A stretch of DNA of 64,000 bases. It comes from Marivita hallyeonensis (lineage in GTDB: Bacteria > Pseudomonadota > Alphaproteobacteria > Rhodobacterales > Rhodobacteraceae). The stretch covers positions 496,001 through 560,000 of the forward strand of contig NZ_FQXC01000002.1 in NCBI RefSeq assembly GCF_900129875.1. Reading direction: 5' to 3'. This document shows positions 52,681-61,070 of the stretch, in pieces. Positions within the stretch are counted from its first letter, which is position 1; each line of letters starts with the position of its first letter. The position numbers were made by a program, and so were the translations under genes. The notes below the pieces were generated by a model that made no database searches, was not told the origin of the DNA, and saw only the letters and a list, made by a program, of their open reading frames with translations.

Positions 52681-53495
52681 TACTGCACCCTCGCACGGAT
52701 GATGCCCGACAGATATTCAAGCGCCATGACGATCCCGATGATCAAAAGCAGGATGGCCGCGGCCGTATCGTACTCGTAGCGGTCAAAGGCAGTGTTGAGC
52801 GTCGCCCCGATCCCGCCTGCGCCGACAAGACCGAGGATCGCGCTTTCGCGAAAGTTGATATCGATCCGGTACATGGAAAGCCCGACAAGACGTGGCATAA
52901 CCTGCGGTTGAACGCCGTAATTGATCCACTGCATCCACCGTGCACCAGAGGCGCGGATCGCTTCGGCCTGCACCTTGTCCATCGACTCGATGTCTTCGGC
53001 GAGCAGCTTGGACAGGAAACCGATCGTTGCGAAGGACAGCGTCAGGAACCCGGCCAGTGGACCAAAGCCAAAGATCGCCACCAAAAGGATTGCGACGATG
53101 ATTTCCTGAAGTGCGCGGCTGATGGCCACAATGCCACGGCAGATCAGGTAGATCGGCATGGGCGCGATGTTGCGGGCGGCGCCAAGGCCGATGGGGATAG
53201 AGATGAGAATACCGACAACAGACGCGGCCACCGTCATGACGACGCTTTCCAATAGCCCACTCCAGATGTCACCGGCCCGAGACACGAAATCGGGTTTGGT
53301 GAACGCCAGAACGAACTGTGCGCCTCGGTCCAGGCCTTCGTAGACGCGCGCCCAATTCACGTCGATCGTCATGTACGCGGCGATCAGGTAGGCGATGAAA
53401 CCGACGGTCAGGGTCCATCGCAGATACGGGTTCGGGACAAATCTGGGCTTGCGCCATTTGGTGCCCAGCATGTCGTCCAGTTCGCGATGGCTCAT
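52680..53495 (-). CDS. phnE: Phosphonate-type ABC transporter permease (first PhnE)
   Basis: The 271-aa membrane protein shows the EAA loop in [20 protein letters not shown], the PhnE segment [20 protein letters not shown] and the terminal [20 protein letters not shown]. It starts at ATG 53495, overlapping phnC by 4 bases (ATGA), and is followed by a paralogous permease. Two different PhnE genes in tandem are common in alphaproteobacterial phn-type transporters. The N-terminal [20 protein letters not shown] is cytosolic. Confidence 0.9.
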   Translation of the reverse strand: MSHRELDDMLGTKWRKPRFVPNPYLRWTLTVGFIAYLIAAYMTIDVNWARVYEGLDRGAQFVLAFTKPDFVSRAGDIWSGLLESVVMTVAASVVGILISIPIGLGAARNIAPMPIYLICRGIVAISRALQEIIVAILLVAIFGFGPLAGFLTLSFATIGFLSKLLAEDIESMDKVQAEAIRASGARWMQWINYGVQPQVMPRLVGLSMYRIDINFRESAILGLVGAGGIGATLNTAFDRYEYDTAAAILLLIIGIVMALEYLSGIIRARVQ

Positions 53496-54286
53496 TCCGC
53501 GGCCTCGATCTCGTCTTCGTCGTCCACCTTTTCGATGGTCGCTTCCCAATCTTCCTCACCGTAGATCTCGGTCAGCTTGTCGGGGGTCAGACCCGTGGGC
53601 AGACCATCATAGACGATCTCTCCGAAGCGCAGCCCGACGACGCGCGGCACGAACATCTGCGCCAGCGCCACGTCATGAATGTTGATGATCGCAGCCAGCC
53701 CGCGCTCCTGGCACAGCTCTGTGATAAGGCGCATGATCTGGCGGCTCGTCTTGGGATCGAGCGATGCGGTGGGCTCGTCCACAAGCAGTAGTTTGGGGTT
53801 CTGGATCAACGCGCGGCAGATGCCGACGCGCTGGCGCTGACCGCCGGACAATTCGTCGGCACGCTTGTCAGCCATGTGCAAAAGCCCGACGCGATCCAGC
53901 AATCGGAACGCTTCGTCCACGTCGGATTGCGGGTACTTTCGCAGGAAGCTACGCCAGAACCCGACATAGCCGAGCCGCCCGGACAACACGTTTTCCATCA
54001 CCGTCAGGCGTTCGACCAGCGCGTATTCCTGGAAAATCATCCCCATCTCGCGCCGCGCCTTGCGCAACGCACCCGATCCCAGTTTCGACAGGTCGACATC
54101 GTCCAGCAGGATTTCACCGCTCGTTGGTTCCACCAGCCGGTTGATACAACGAATCATCGTCGACTTGCCGGCCCCGGACGGCCCGATCAGGGCAAGGACC
54201 TGCCCTTTCGGCACGTCAAGGTCGATGGATTTCAGGGCCTGGTCACCTGTCTTGTAGGTTTTGACCAGCTTTTTCAGGCGCAGCAT
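53492..54286 (-). CDS. phnC: Phosphonate-type ABC transporter ATP-binding protein
   Basis: The 264-aa ATPase has Walker A in [20 protein letters not shown], the Q-loop in [20 protein letters not shown], signature in [20 protein letters not shown] and Walker B in [20 protein letters not shown]. The PhnC-type [16 protein letters not shown] segment places it in the phosphonate subfamily. I choose ATG 54286, with GAGGGG seven bases upstream. That site lies inside the palindrome CCCTCGCGAGGG, which could fold over it. The C-terminus is acidic ([10 protein letters not shown]). Confidence 0.92.
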   Translation of the reverse strand: MLRLKKLVKTYKTGDQALKSIDLDVPKGQVLALIGPSGAGKSTMIRCINRLVEPTSGEILLDDVDLSKLGSGALRKARREMGMIFQEYALVERLTVMENVLSGRLGYVGFWRSFLRKYPQSDVDEAFRLLDRVGLLHMADKRADELSGGQRQRVGICRALIQNPKLLLVDEPTASLDPKTSRQIMRLITELCQERGLAAIINIHDVALAQMFVPRVVGLRFGEIVYDGLPTGLTPDKLTEIYGEEDWEATIEKVDDEDEIEAAE

Positions 54287-54311
54287 AAACATCCCCTCGC
54301 GAGGGTTGGCG

Positions 54312-54332
54312 ACAGGTCCGAAGTTCGGACCT
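54312..54332 (-). terminator. Hairpin between phnD and phnC, probable attenuator
   Basis: CAGGTCCGAA (54312-54321) and TTCGGACCTG (54323-54332) form a perfect inverted repeat in the 66-base gap between the binding-protein and ATPase genes. No T-run follows, so it may stabilise the phnD message or pause transcription rather than end it. Equivalent hairpins occur after the other two binding-protein genes in this window. Confidence 0.6.
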
Positions 54333-54352
54333 GCCGATTCAAGAAAAGGCGA

Positions 54353-55327
54353 TCACTCGCAGGCGTAGCTGACACCGTTGGCTTCGTCGATCTGGCGGAT
54401 CACCGCCCAGAATTCCTTGTAGTTCATCGGAAGGAACTGACCTTCGTTGGACTTCGAGAATTCTTCCTCCAGCGAAGTGCCTTCCCACTCAAAGTTGATG
54501 AACGCATCGCGGATTTGCTCCTGCAGCTCCGGCGTCAGGTTGTGCGCCGTGCCGTAGCCTGTCGTCGGGAATGTCTGCGACTTGTAGATCGACACGATCT
54601 GGTCTTCGCTCACAACCTCGCGTTCGGTCATGCGGTGCAGAACGGAATTCGCGATAGACGCCGCCGGGTAGTCCTTGTTGGCCACGCCCAGGATCGAATT
54701 GTCGTGCTTGCCCGAGAAGACAGGTTCGAAATCGCGGTCGGCGACCATGTCGTACTCGGCCATGAGAATCGCGGACGGCGCCTTGAAACCCGAATTTGAG
54801 GTGGGCGAGGTGAACGCCAACTGGCCGCCCTTGATATCCTCGACCTTTTCAATGCCGGAGCCGGGATAGGTGATGATTTCCATCTCGTAGCCAAAGCTAC
54901 CGTCGGTTGCTGCCATCAATGCAAACGGACGGAAACCCGCGCAGTTCACCGCCAACGGATTGGATCCGGTGTTGAAACCCGCCACGTGCAGGCGGCCCGA
55001 GCGCATCGCCTCGATCTGGGCGGCGTTGTTCTGGACCGGGAAGAAGACGACGTCTTTTCCAGTGACTTCCGAAAGGTGATCGATGAAGTCCGACCATGCC
55101 GCAGCATAGACTGCCGGATCCTCAACCGGTGTATAGGCAAAGACCAGCGTGTCGGGATCGACCAGTTCGCTCGGATCGGTCGGGATGTCAGCGACCAGAT
55201 CACCATCTACATCGCAAAACCGTTCGTCCAGATCACCGCGCGGGCAGTCTTGCGCGGAGGCTGTTGAACCAAGTGACATCAACACAAAAGCCGATGCGCC
55301 CAGAAGCAGCTTCATATTCAATTTCAT
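54353..55327 (-). CDS. phnD: Phosphonate-type ABC transporter substrate-binding protein
   Basis: The 324-aa protein has a signal peptide (KLLLGASAFVLMSLGSTASA, mature start QDCPRGD). The PhnD fold is marked by DTLVFAYTPVEDPAVYAAAW, VVFFPVQNNAAQIEAMRSGR, HVAGFNTGSNPLAV, LAFTSPTSNSGFKAPSAIL and VSEDQIVSIYKSQTFPTTGY. The SPTSNSG segment lies where PhnD proteins bind the phosphonate oxygens. Two Cys near the mature N-terminus may form a disulfide. A GGGAGGAA ribosome binding site precedes ATG 55327. The exact ligand is not deducible. Confidence 0.9.
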   Translation of the reverse strand: MKLNMKLLLGASAFVLMSLGSTASAQDCPRGDLDERFCDVDGDLVADIPTDPSELVDPDTLVFAYTPVEDPAVYAAAWSDFIDHLSEVTGKDVVFFPVQNNAAQIEAMRSGRLHVAGFNTGSNPLAVNCAGFRPFALMAATDGSFGYEMEIITYPGSGIEKVEDIKGGQLAFTSPTSNSGFKAPSAILMAEYDMVADRDFEPVFSGKHDNSILGVANKDYPAASIANSVLHRMTEREVVSEDQIVSIYKSQTFPTTGYGTAHNLTPELQEQIRDAFINFEWEGTSLEEEFSKSNEGQFLPMNYKEFWAVIRQIDEANGVSYACE

Positions 55328-55364
55328 TATTTCCTCCCATGATTTGTTTTTGGTTTTTTGCAGA

Positions 55365-56183
55365 CTACGACGCGGCTTCGGCCACGACAATGTCCACTTG
55401 CGCGGCCCTAAGTGCCGCCAGCAAGCCGGTTCTCGGGCGAGCGTCCGTAAAAAGCACATCCAGTTCATCCAACTTTCCGGCCGATGCAAGCCCGGTGATG
55501 CCAAATTTCTCTGAGTCGATCAAAAGCGCGCATGTCGCCGCCCTTCGCAACATCTCCCGCTTGACCGCTGCAAATCCCCGTACTGTCTCCGAAATCCCCT
55601 CTTCAGACAGAGCGGACGCGCCGATCATGCAACGATCAACATGGTAATTTCTCAGAAATTCGAGAGTTTCGGTCCCGATCACAGCGCTTTCCGCGGATTG
55701 ATACTCTCCCGGACATAGCATCACGTCTGCCGCACCGTGACCAAGCGTCATCGCAACAGGAAGAGAGTTGGTGATCACCGTACAGGTGACGCTTCGAAAC
55801 GCGAGCGCCTTGGCCAACTCGATGGTCGTTGAACCGGAATCGATCATAACCGTTTCGCCATCGTGAACGGATTGAGCAGCAACCGCGGCGATGCGTTCTC
55901 GTTCGTGGACGCGGCCAGCAATGCGTTCGTTCAGAGGCGGATAAAGACCCTGAGAAGGAGCCGAAGCCCCGCCGTGGGCGCGATCAATCAAATTCTCCGC
56001 TGCCAAGGCATCCAGATCACGCCGTAATGTTTCTGGCGACACGTCGAACCGTTCAGCCAAGGTACTGATCCGCACGTGAGGGCGAAGTTTCAGCTCTAAC
56101 AGAATTTGCCGACGGCGTTCCTGCTTCTTGAGCTTTTTGCCCACCTTCCGCGCTGCAATATTGAGCATCGATCGGTCTTGCAC
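55365..56183 (-). CDS. DeoR-family regulator heading the phn-type operon
   Basis: The 272-aa protein has a DeoR helix-turn-helix (RRRQILLELKLRPHVRISTL, AERFDVSPETLRRDLDALAA, then DRAHGGASAPSQG). The DeoRC sensor domain has VMIDSGSTTIELAKALAF, VITNSLPVAMTL, IGASALSEEGISE and LLIDSEKFGITGLASAGKLD. DeoR proteins generally sense phosphorylated metabolites. The start is GTG 56183, preceded by GGGGAGGGG; ATG 56168 is the alternative. It is 37 bases upstream of phnD, so it is the first gene of the operon. Control by DeoR rather than by a Pho box suggests carbon rather than phosphorus use. Confidence 0.9.
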   Translation of the reverse strand: MQDRSMLNIAARKVGKKLKKQERRRQILLELKLRPHVRISTLAERFDVSPETLRRDLDALAAENLIDRAHGGASAPSQGLYPPLNERIAGRVHERERIAAVAAQSVHDGETVMIDSGSTTIELAKALAFRSVTCTVITNSLPVAMTLGHGAADVMLCPGEYQSAESAVIGTETLEFLRNYHVDRCMIGASALSEEGISETVRGFAAVKREMLRRAATCALLIDSEKFGITGLASAGKLDELDVLFTDARPRTGLLAALRAAQVDIVVAEAAS

Positions 56184-56227
56184 GCGACCCCTCCCCTGGT
56201 GGGAATTTGTGGTGTTTCAAAAATTAA

Positions 56228-56247
56228 TGCAAATATTTTGTTGCATA
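56228..56247. promoter_or_regulatory. ATGCAA-N8-TTGCAT inverted repeat, putative DeoR operator
   Basis: Perfect 6-bp arms ATGCAA (56228-56233) and TTGCAT (56242-56247) flank eight AT-rich bases. The site lies in the divergent interval between the deoR-phn operon and the Na/Pi transporter gene. A regulator bound here could control both, which would link uptake to phosphate export. Confidence 0.55.
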
Positions 56248-56344
56248 CACATCGTTTTGATGGTGACCTTTTATGAGAAGTGGAACTTGAGGTGCTCTTT
56301 TTGCCCACAACTCCCGCAGCAATTCGACGTGGAATCTTCGGCGA

Positions 56345-58006
56345 ATGATCATGCTTGCAGCAGAATTGGCGGCGGGCGTGGCGCTACTATTGTGGTCGGT
56401 CAGATTGATCCGTACCGGGGTGGAGCGCGCTTTCATGAGCGAATTAAAGCGCGGCTTGAAAAACATCTCGGGACACCGCGTCACCGCAGCCGCTGGTGGC
56501 GGGCTGGCGGCCATGTTGATGCAAAGCTCAACCGCCGTCGCCCTGATTGGCGCAGGCTTTGCGGTATCAGGCCTGCTGGCACCACACTCTGCCCTAGCTC
56601 TTCTGCTTGGCGCCGATCTCGGGTCGGCACTTTTGGCCCAGATCTTATTGCTCCCGGTGCAAGCGGTCATCCCGTTCGCAATGATTATCGGAGTTGTCAC
56701 CTTTTTGAAGGCAAGTACACGGCGGACAAAACAGATTGGACGCATCGTGATCGGGTTCGCCCTGGTATTCACTTCGCTTGGGATGATCCGCACGGCAACT
56801 GCGCCGATCAGCGACAACGTGATCGTCCAATCCGTCGCGATGTACTTCGAGGCAGATCTCCTGAGCGCGTTTGTCTTGGGGACAGTTCTGGCTTGGGCAA
56901 TGCACTCAAGTCTTGCGGCTGTCCTGACCTACGCGACATTCGTATCTACCGGTTTGATCACCGCACCCGTTGGTGCCGCATTGGTCATAGGAGCCAACTT
57001 GGGTGGCGCGCTCATACCACTCAGTCTTCTTTGGTCAAGTACGCGGCCTGCAAAACTGCTGGCTCTTGGAAACCTCATTGCGCGCGGAACCATCACACTA
57101 ATGTTTTTGGGAATGCTTTTCGCCAACCTTCTTGACCTCACGATCTTGGGTCCGTCGGCAAGCCAGCAAGTCATCACACTGCACGTCGTCATCAACACCG
57201 CGCTGCTTCTGATCGCACTTCCGTTCGTGAAAGTTATTGCGCGGTTGTGCGAAAGCGCGGTGCCCAAGCGTCCCGATCCTACACAGAACACCATGACTGC
57301 GCTTGACCCAAAGGCATTGGATCACGCGCCTTTGGCACTCGCTTGCACTCAACGCGAATTGCTTCTCATGGCCGAGACTGTACAGGCCATGCTGGTGCCC
57401 GTGATGCAGCTCTTCCGTCAATGGGATCCTGACATGGCGCGCGTTATCAGAATGCGCGAAGACGACGTGGATCGGATGCATTTCGAGACCAAAATATACG
57501 TTTCACGTCTACGCGAAACCGACCTGCGGCCAGCACAAGACAAGAAAACACTCGAAACGGTGGCCATGGCCAACAATCTCGAGGAGGCTGCAGACCGGAT
57601 TGCTGTCAACATTCTGACATTGGCAGAAAGAATGCATAACACCGGCGTGACTTTTTCGAACGAAGGGTTGTCCGACCTAGAGGATTTCCACGACCAGGTA
57701 GTCACCAACGGCCAACTCGCCCTGAGTGTTTTGACCACTGGAGACGCCGAGGCCGCACGCCAATTGGTGGCAGAAAAAGATCGTGTTCGTTTTGAAGAGC
57801 AAAGGCTGCAAGAACGCCATCTGAAGCGCCTACAAGCAGGCGAAGCGGCGAGTATTGAAACGACGAATATTCATCAGGAAACGCTTCGCCTGTTAAAGCA
57901 GATAAACGCTGAACTCACCTATGTGGCGTACCCAATTGCGGAAGAAACCGGCGATCTTCTTGATAGCCGCTTGGCGCAGCCGTCCAAGGCAGGAATATTG
58001 GGATGA
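56345..58006 (+). CDS. Na/Pi cotransporter family protein with PhoU-like domain
   Basis: The 553-aa protein has an N-terminal membrane half (residues about 1-310) with the two NaPi-II repeats. The first has the signature GGGLAAMLMQSSTAVALIGA and the second LAWAMHSSLAAVLTYATFV. The C-terminal half (about 340-540) is soluble and helical like PhoU (EAADRIAVNILTLAERMHNT, HQETLRLLKQINAELTYVAY). E. coli YjbB, of the same architecture, exports phosphate. It is divergent from the deoR-phn-HAD operon, so export of phosphate freed by the HAD enzyme is a plausible role. Import is the alternative. Confidence 0.87.
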   Translation: MIMLAAELAAGVALLLWSVRLIRTGVERAFMSELKRGLKNISGHRVTAAAGGGLAAMLMQSSTAVALIGAGFAVSGLLAPHSALALLLGADLGSALLAQILLLPVQAVIPFAMIIGVVTFLKASTRRTKQIGRIVIGFALVFTSLGMIRTATAPISDNVIVQSVAMYFEADLLSAFVLGTVLAWAMHSSLAAVLTYATFVSTGLITAPVGAALVIGANLGGALIPLSLLWSSTRPAKLLALGNLIARGTITLMFLGMLFANLLDLTILGPSASQQVITLHVVINTALLLIALPFVKVIARLCESAVPKRPDPTQNTMTALDPKALDHAPLALACTQRELLLMAETVQAMLVPVMQLFRQWDPDMARVIRMREDDVDRMHFETKIYVSRLRETDLRPAQDKKTLETVAMANNLEEAADRIAVNILTLAERMHNTGVTFSNEGLSDLEDFHDQVVTNGQLALSVLTTGDAEAARQLVAEKDRVRFEEQRLQERHLKRLQAGEAASIETTNIHQETLRLLKQINAELTYVAYPIAEETGDLLDSRLAQPSKAGILG

Positions 58007-58053
58007 GGCCCTCTAGGTCAAATCCCTATAAAAGTGTATTCACTTGAGTACCT

Positions 58054-58863
58054 TTACCCCGCATCGCGCTCTGCGATCCAGTTGTGGTCAGGGTCGTTCT
58101 GGAAGCGCCATTTGCGCAGCGGGCCTGCCATGACGTTGAGGTAGTACATATCGTAGCCATAAGGCGCGCCGCAAGGGTGGTGACCTTTCGGGACCAGCAC
58201 AACGTCTCCATCTTCAACCGCCAGCGTCTCATCCAGTGACCGATCGTCGGTGTAGACGCGCTGGATGCCAAACCCCTGTGACGGGTCGAGCCGGTGATAA
58301 TAGGTCTCTTCCAGATAGGTCATGCGGGGAAAGTCGTCTTCGTCGTGGCGGTGGCTTGGGAACGACGACCAATGGCCTGCGGGAGTGAAAACCTCTGTCA
58401 CCAGAAGGCTCGACGCGACGTCGCGGTCCTCCATTGCGATATTGTTGATGTAGCGGGTGTTCGTGCCCTTGCCGCGCGGGGTCAGCGCAATCCCGTCCGG
58501 GCCAAGCCGCTGCACCGCGTGCTCGGCAATTGCCGGAGCGGTGCAGACCGCAAAGGTCACATCCGTCTTTGCGGTGGCCGTCCATTCGCTTGACCCGGGC
58601 ACGTAAAGTGCATGCGGTGGCAGCTTTTCGAACACCGAAAGTCTTTCGCCCATGACACCGAATTCTTGACCTGCCGCAGAGACCTGCGCCGTGCCCTCAA
58701 CCAGCACCAGAATGGCTTCACGGTCACCCGTCGCCTCTGTCGCTGTGTCGCCAGGTCGGAGGTGGTACAGCCCAAAGCCGACATATCCCCAGCCCGCGCT
58801 TTCGGGGGTAATGTCATGCACCTTGCCGATCTTTCCTGACGGTCGCCGCTTCAGGTCATTCAT
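58054..58863 (-). CDS. iolB: 5-deoxy-glucuronate isomerase
   Basis: The 269-aa protein matches IolB, which isomerises 5-deoxy-D-glucuronate in myo-inositol catabolism. It is a double cupin with GWGYVGFGLYHLRPGDTATE, the metal-binding His set in PAGHWSSFPSHRHDEDDFPR, LEETYYHRLDPSQGFGIQRV, YTDDRS and VVLVPKGHHPCGAPYGYDMY. ATG 58863 is preceded by AAGGGGCGAG and overlaps the small membrane-protein gene by 8 bases. No iolC, iolD, iolE or iolG is in the window, but a MocA-type oxidoreductase is cut by the right edge. Confidence 0.95.
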   Translation of the reverse strand: MNDLKRRPSGKIGKVHDITPESAGWGYVGFGLYHLRPGDTATEATGDREAILVLVEGTAQVSAAGQEFGVMGERLSVFEKLPPHALYVPGSSEWTATAKTDVTFAVCTAPAIAEHAVQRLGPDGIALTPRGKGTNTRYINNIAMEDRDVASSLLVTEVFTPAGHWSSFPSHRHDEDDFPRMTYLEETYYHRLDPSQGFGIQRVYTDDRSLDETLAVEDGDVVLVPKGHHPCGAPYGYDMYYLNVMAGPLRKWRFQNDPDHNWIAERDAG

Positions 58864-59092
58864 CGCTCGCCCCTTCACCCTCTATGTCGAAATCAAAAAA
58901 CAGCACGTATCCAGCATAGACACCGATCCCGGCGGCCAAAAGCGCCCACCATGGATTGCCATAGAGGATCTCGATCACGCACCAAAGCGTGATCACCGCA
59001 ACGGTCGCGATCCGACGCCACATCGGGAGAAAGAACGATACCCGCAGGTTCAGCGCCGGATGCCGTTTTCGGGGCTTGCCGGTGTCGGGCAT
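58856..59092 (-). CDS. Small membrane protein, 78 aa, in the inositol/sugar operon
   Basis: The 78-aa protein has a basic N-terminus (MPDTGKPRKRHPALNLR) and two hydrophobic segments (IATVAVITLWCVIEILYG and WWALLAAGIGVYAGYVLFF), then an acidic tail. I do not recognise a family. It lies between the ABC ATPase gene (9 bases before it) and iolB (8-base overlap), so it is certainly part of the operon. It may be an accessory of the transporter. The tail with DFDIEGEGASDE is probably cytosolic. Confidence 0.75.
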   Translation of the reverse strand: MPDTGKPRKRHPALNLRVSFFLPMWRRIATVAVITLWCVIEILYGNPWWALLAAGIGVYAGYVLFFDFDIEGEGASDE

Positions 59093-59101
59093 GGGCCCTG
59101 C

Positions 59102-59896
59102 TCAGACCGTGCCGCCAAGCGCATCGTCAAGCTGTGCTAGTTCCTGACCGCCCGCCATCATATCCTGCAACTCGTCCGGTGTGATCTGACCCCGCTGCGC
59201 CGTACCGAGGGTCTGGCCGCGATTGAGCACGGTGAACCTGTCGCCCACAGCAAGCGCGTGGCGCACGTTATGGGTGATGAAGACCACCGCAACACCCTGT
59301 TTGCGGACCTTGTCGATGGTGGCAAGGACGTTGGAGGTCTGGCGCACGCCCAAGGCTGATGTCGGCTCGTCAAGGATCAAGACCTTTGCCCCGAAATGGA
59401 CCGCGCGCGAAATCGCAACCGTCTGACGCTCGCCACCGGATAAGGTCCCAACCGCTTGATCGGGACCACGCAGGTTGATCCCCATCTTGCGCATCTCTTC
59501 CATGGTTGTCCGGTCGGCCAGGTCCCGGTCGAAGAACGGAATACCGGCGATCTTCTTGACCGGCTCGTTGCCCATGAAGAAATTCCGGCTGACCGACATC
59601 AGCGGGATCATGGCGAGGTGCTGGTGCACCGTTGCGATTCCGGCATCCATCGCGTCGCGCGGCGTGGCAAAGTTCATCGGCTTGCCTTCGAAAAGGATCT
59701 CGCCCTTGGTCGGTTTGTGTACGCCGGACATCGTCTTGATGAAGGTGGATTTGCCCGCACCGTTATCGCCAAGAAGGCAATGGCATTCGCCGGGATAGAC
59801 ATCGACCGACACACCAGCCAGCGCGATCACCGGGCCAAAGTGCTTTTCGATGTTCCGCATCTCGACGATCGGGGCGTGTTCGGACCGTGCGTTCAT
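59102..59896 (-). CDS. Sugar ABC transporter ATP-binding protein (single ATPase domain)
   Basis: The 264-aa ATPase has Walker A in [21 protein letters not shown]-loop in [20 protein letters not shown], signature in [20 protein letters not shown] and Walker B in [20 protein letters not shown]. It belongs to the ribose/inositol (CUT2) class but has a single ATPase domain, as in FrcA-like proteins, and would work as a homodimer. Context with iolB and an inositol-type permease points to myo-inositol or a related cyclitol. It is one base away from the permease gene. Confidence 0.92.
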   Translation of the reverse strand: MNARSEHAPIVEMRNIEKHFGPVIALAGVSVDVYPGECHCLLGDNGAGKSTFIKTMSGVHKPTKGEILFEGKPMNFATPRDAMDAGIATVHQHLAMIPLMSVSRNFFMGNEPVKKIAGIPFFDRDLADRTTMEEMRKMGINLRGPDQAVGTLSGGERQTVAISRAVHFGAKVLILDEPTSALGVRQTSNVLATIDKVRKQGVAVVFITHNVRHALAVGDRFTVLNRGQTLGTAQRGQITPDELQDMMAGGQELAQLDDALGGTV

Positions 59897-59897
59897 C

Positions 59898-61010
59898 TCA
59901 CCGCTCCCCCGTGATCATGCGGCGGATGTAGGTGTTCAGCACCACCGCACCGAGCAGAATGATACCAAGGAAGACGCGGAAAAGCGAGCTTTCGACACCA
60001 GCGAAGAACAAACCCTGTTGCACCACGCCAAAGATGAGCGCCCCAAGCGCTGCGCCGATGACGGACCCATAGCCGCCGGTCAGAAGCGCTCCGCCAATGA
60101 CCACGGCAATTATTGCCTCGAATTCCTTGAGCAACCCACGATCGGCTCCGGCGGACCCGAACTCCATCACCTGGCACGTCGCGAACACCGTGGCGCAGAA
60201 GGCCGTGAACATGAACATCAGAACCTTGACCCGGTTCACCGGAACGCCCGAGTTTCGCGCGGCCTCGGCATCTCCGCCCGCCGCAAAGACCCAGTTCCCA
60301 AAGCGCGTTCTCGTCAGAAGGATGTGCCCAAAGGCCACCAGCAGCAAGGCCCAGACGATCAGCATCGGCAATCCATCGACCACCGGCTGACCTTCCCGCG
60401 AACCCCGCTCGAAGACGCCGACGACACCGATATCACCGAGCCATTGGAAGAACCCGGTAAAGATCTTCCCGCCGAACACCGGTGCAAGCCAGTCGCCTTC
60501 CGCCGCGTCGCGGATACCACCGATGATGGTTTTGTTTTCGACGGTCTGAGGAATGTAGATCGTGAACCCGCGCAGGATGAACAGGAAAGCAAGCGTGACG
60601 ATAAAGCTCGGAAGCCCGGTGCGGATAACGATGAACCCGTTGAGCGCGCCAAGCGATACGCAGATCACAAAGGTGATCAGGATGGCGATCCACATCGGCA
60701 GATCAAGCACGATGCCGAACACCGCGATCATCATACCGGCAAACCCGATCATTGACCCGACGGACAAATCAAACTCGCCCGCGATCATCAAAAGGCACGC
60801 GCCGACCGCGATGATCATGAATTGCGCCGAGACAATCGACCAGTTCATGATGCCCTGCGCGGCGAACATGCCACTGTCGTACGCAAAGAGCAGGAAAAAC
60901 ACGAAAACGGCGACGGTTCCAACCATGCCGCCCAGTTCCGGCCTCATGAGTGAAAGTCGCAGACGCGACATTTCCTTTACGCGTTCGTCTGTCGTGGCCG
61001 TGTCAGCCAT
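59898..61010 (-). CDS. Sugar ABC transporter permease (CUT2, RbsC/FrcC-like)
   Basis: The 370-aa membrane protein has about 10 hydrophobic segments. CUT2 permease landmarks are [60 protein letters not shown] and the C-terminal [21 protein letters not shown] long loop (residues about 170-210) between helices is larger than in RbsC. GGAGGGGAAG precedes ATG 61010. It is between the binding-protein and ATPase genes, on the same strand. Confidence 0.92.
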   Translation of the reverse strand: MADTATTDERVKEMSRLRLSLMRPELGGMVGTVAVFVFFLLFAYDSGMFAAQGIMNWSIVSAQFMIIAVGACLLMIAGEFDLSVGSMIGFAGMMIAVFGIVLDLPMWIAILITFVICVSLGALNGFIVIRTGLPSFIVTLAFLFILRGFTIYIPQTVENKTIIGGIRDAAEGDWLAPVFGGKIFTGFFQWLGDIGVVGVFERGSREGQPVVDGLPMLIVWALLLVAFGHILLTRTRFGNWVFAAGGDAEAARNSGVPVNRVKVLMFMFTAFCATVFATCQVMEFGSAGADRGLLKEFEAIIAVVIGGALLTGGYGSVIGAALGALIFGVVQQGLFFAGVESSLFRVFLGIILLGAVVLNTYIRRMITGER

Positions 61011-61037
61011 CTTCCCCTCCCCAAGCCAAAAGGACAA

Positions 61038-61057
61038 CGGCCGCCCGAAGGCGGCCG
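61038..61057 (-). terminator. UUCG-loop hairpin between binding-protein and permease genes
   Basis: On the minus-strand RNA CGGCCGCC (61050-61057 region) and GGCGGCCG (61038-61045) close a TTCG tetraloop, a very stable hairpin. It lies in the 60-base gap after the binding-protein gene. It has no T-run, so it probably protects the upstream message from 3' decay, raising binding-protein yield. Confidence 0.65.
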
Positions 61058-61070
61058 CCTCATGTGCGGA

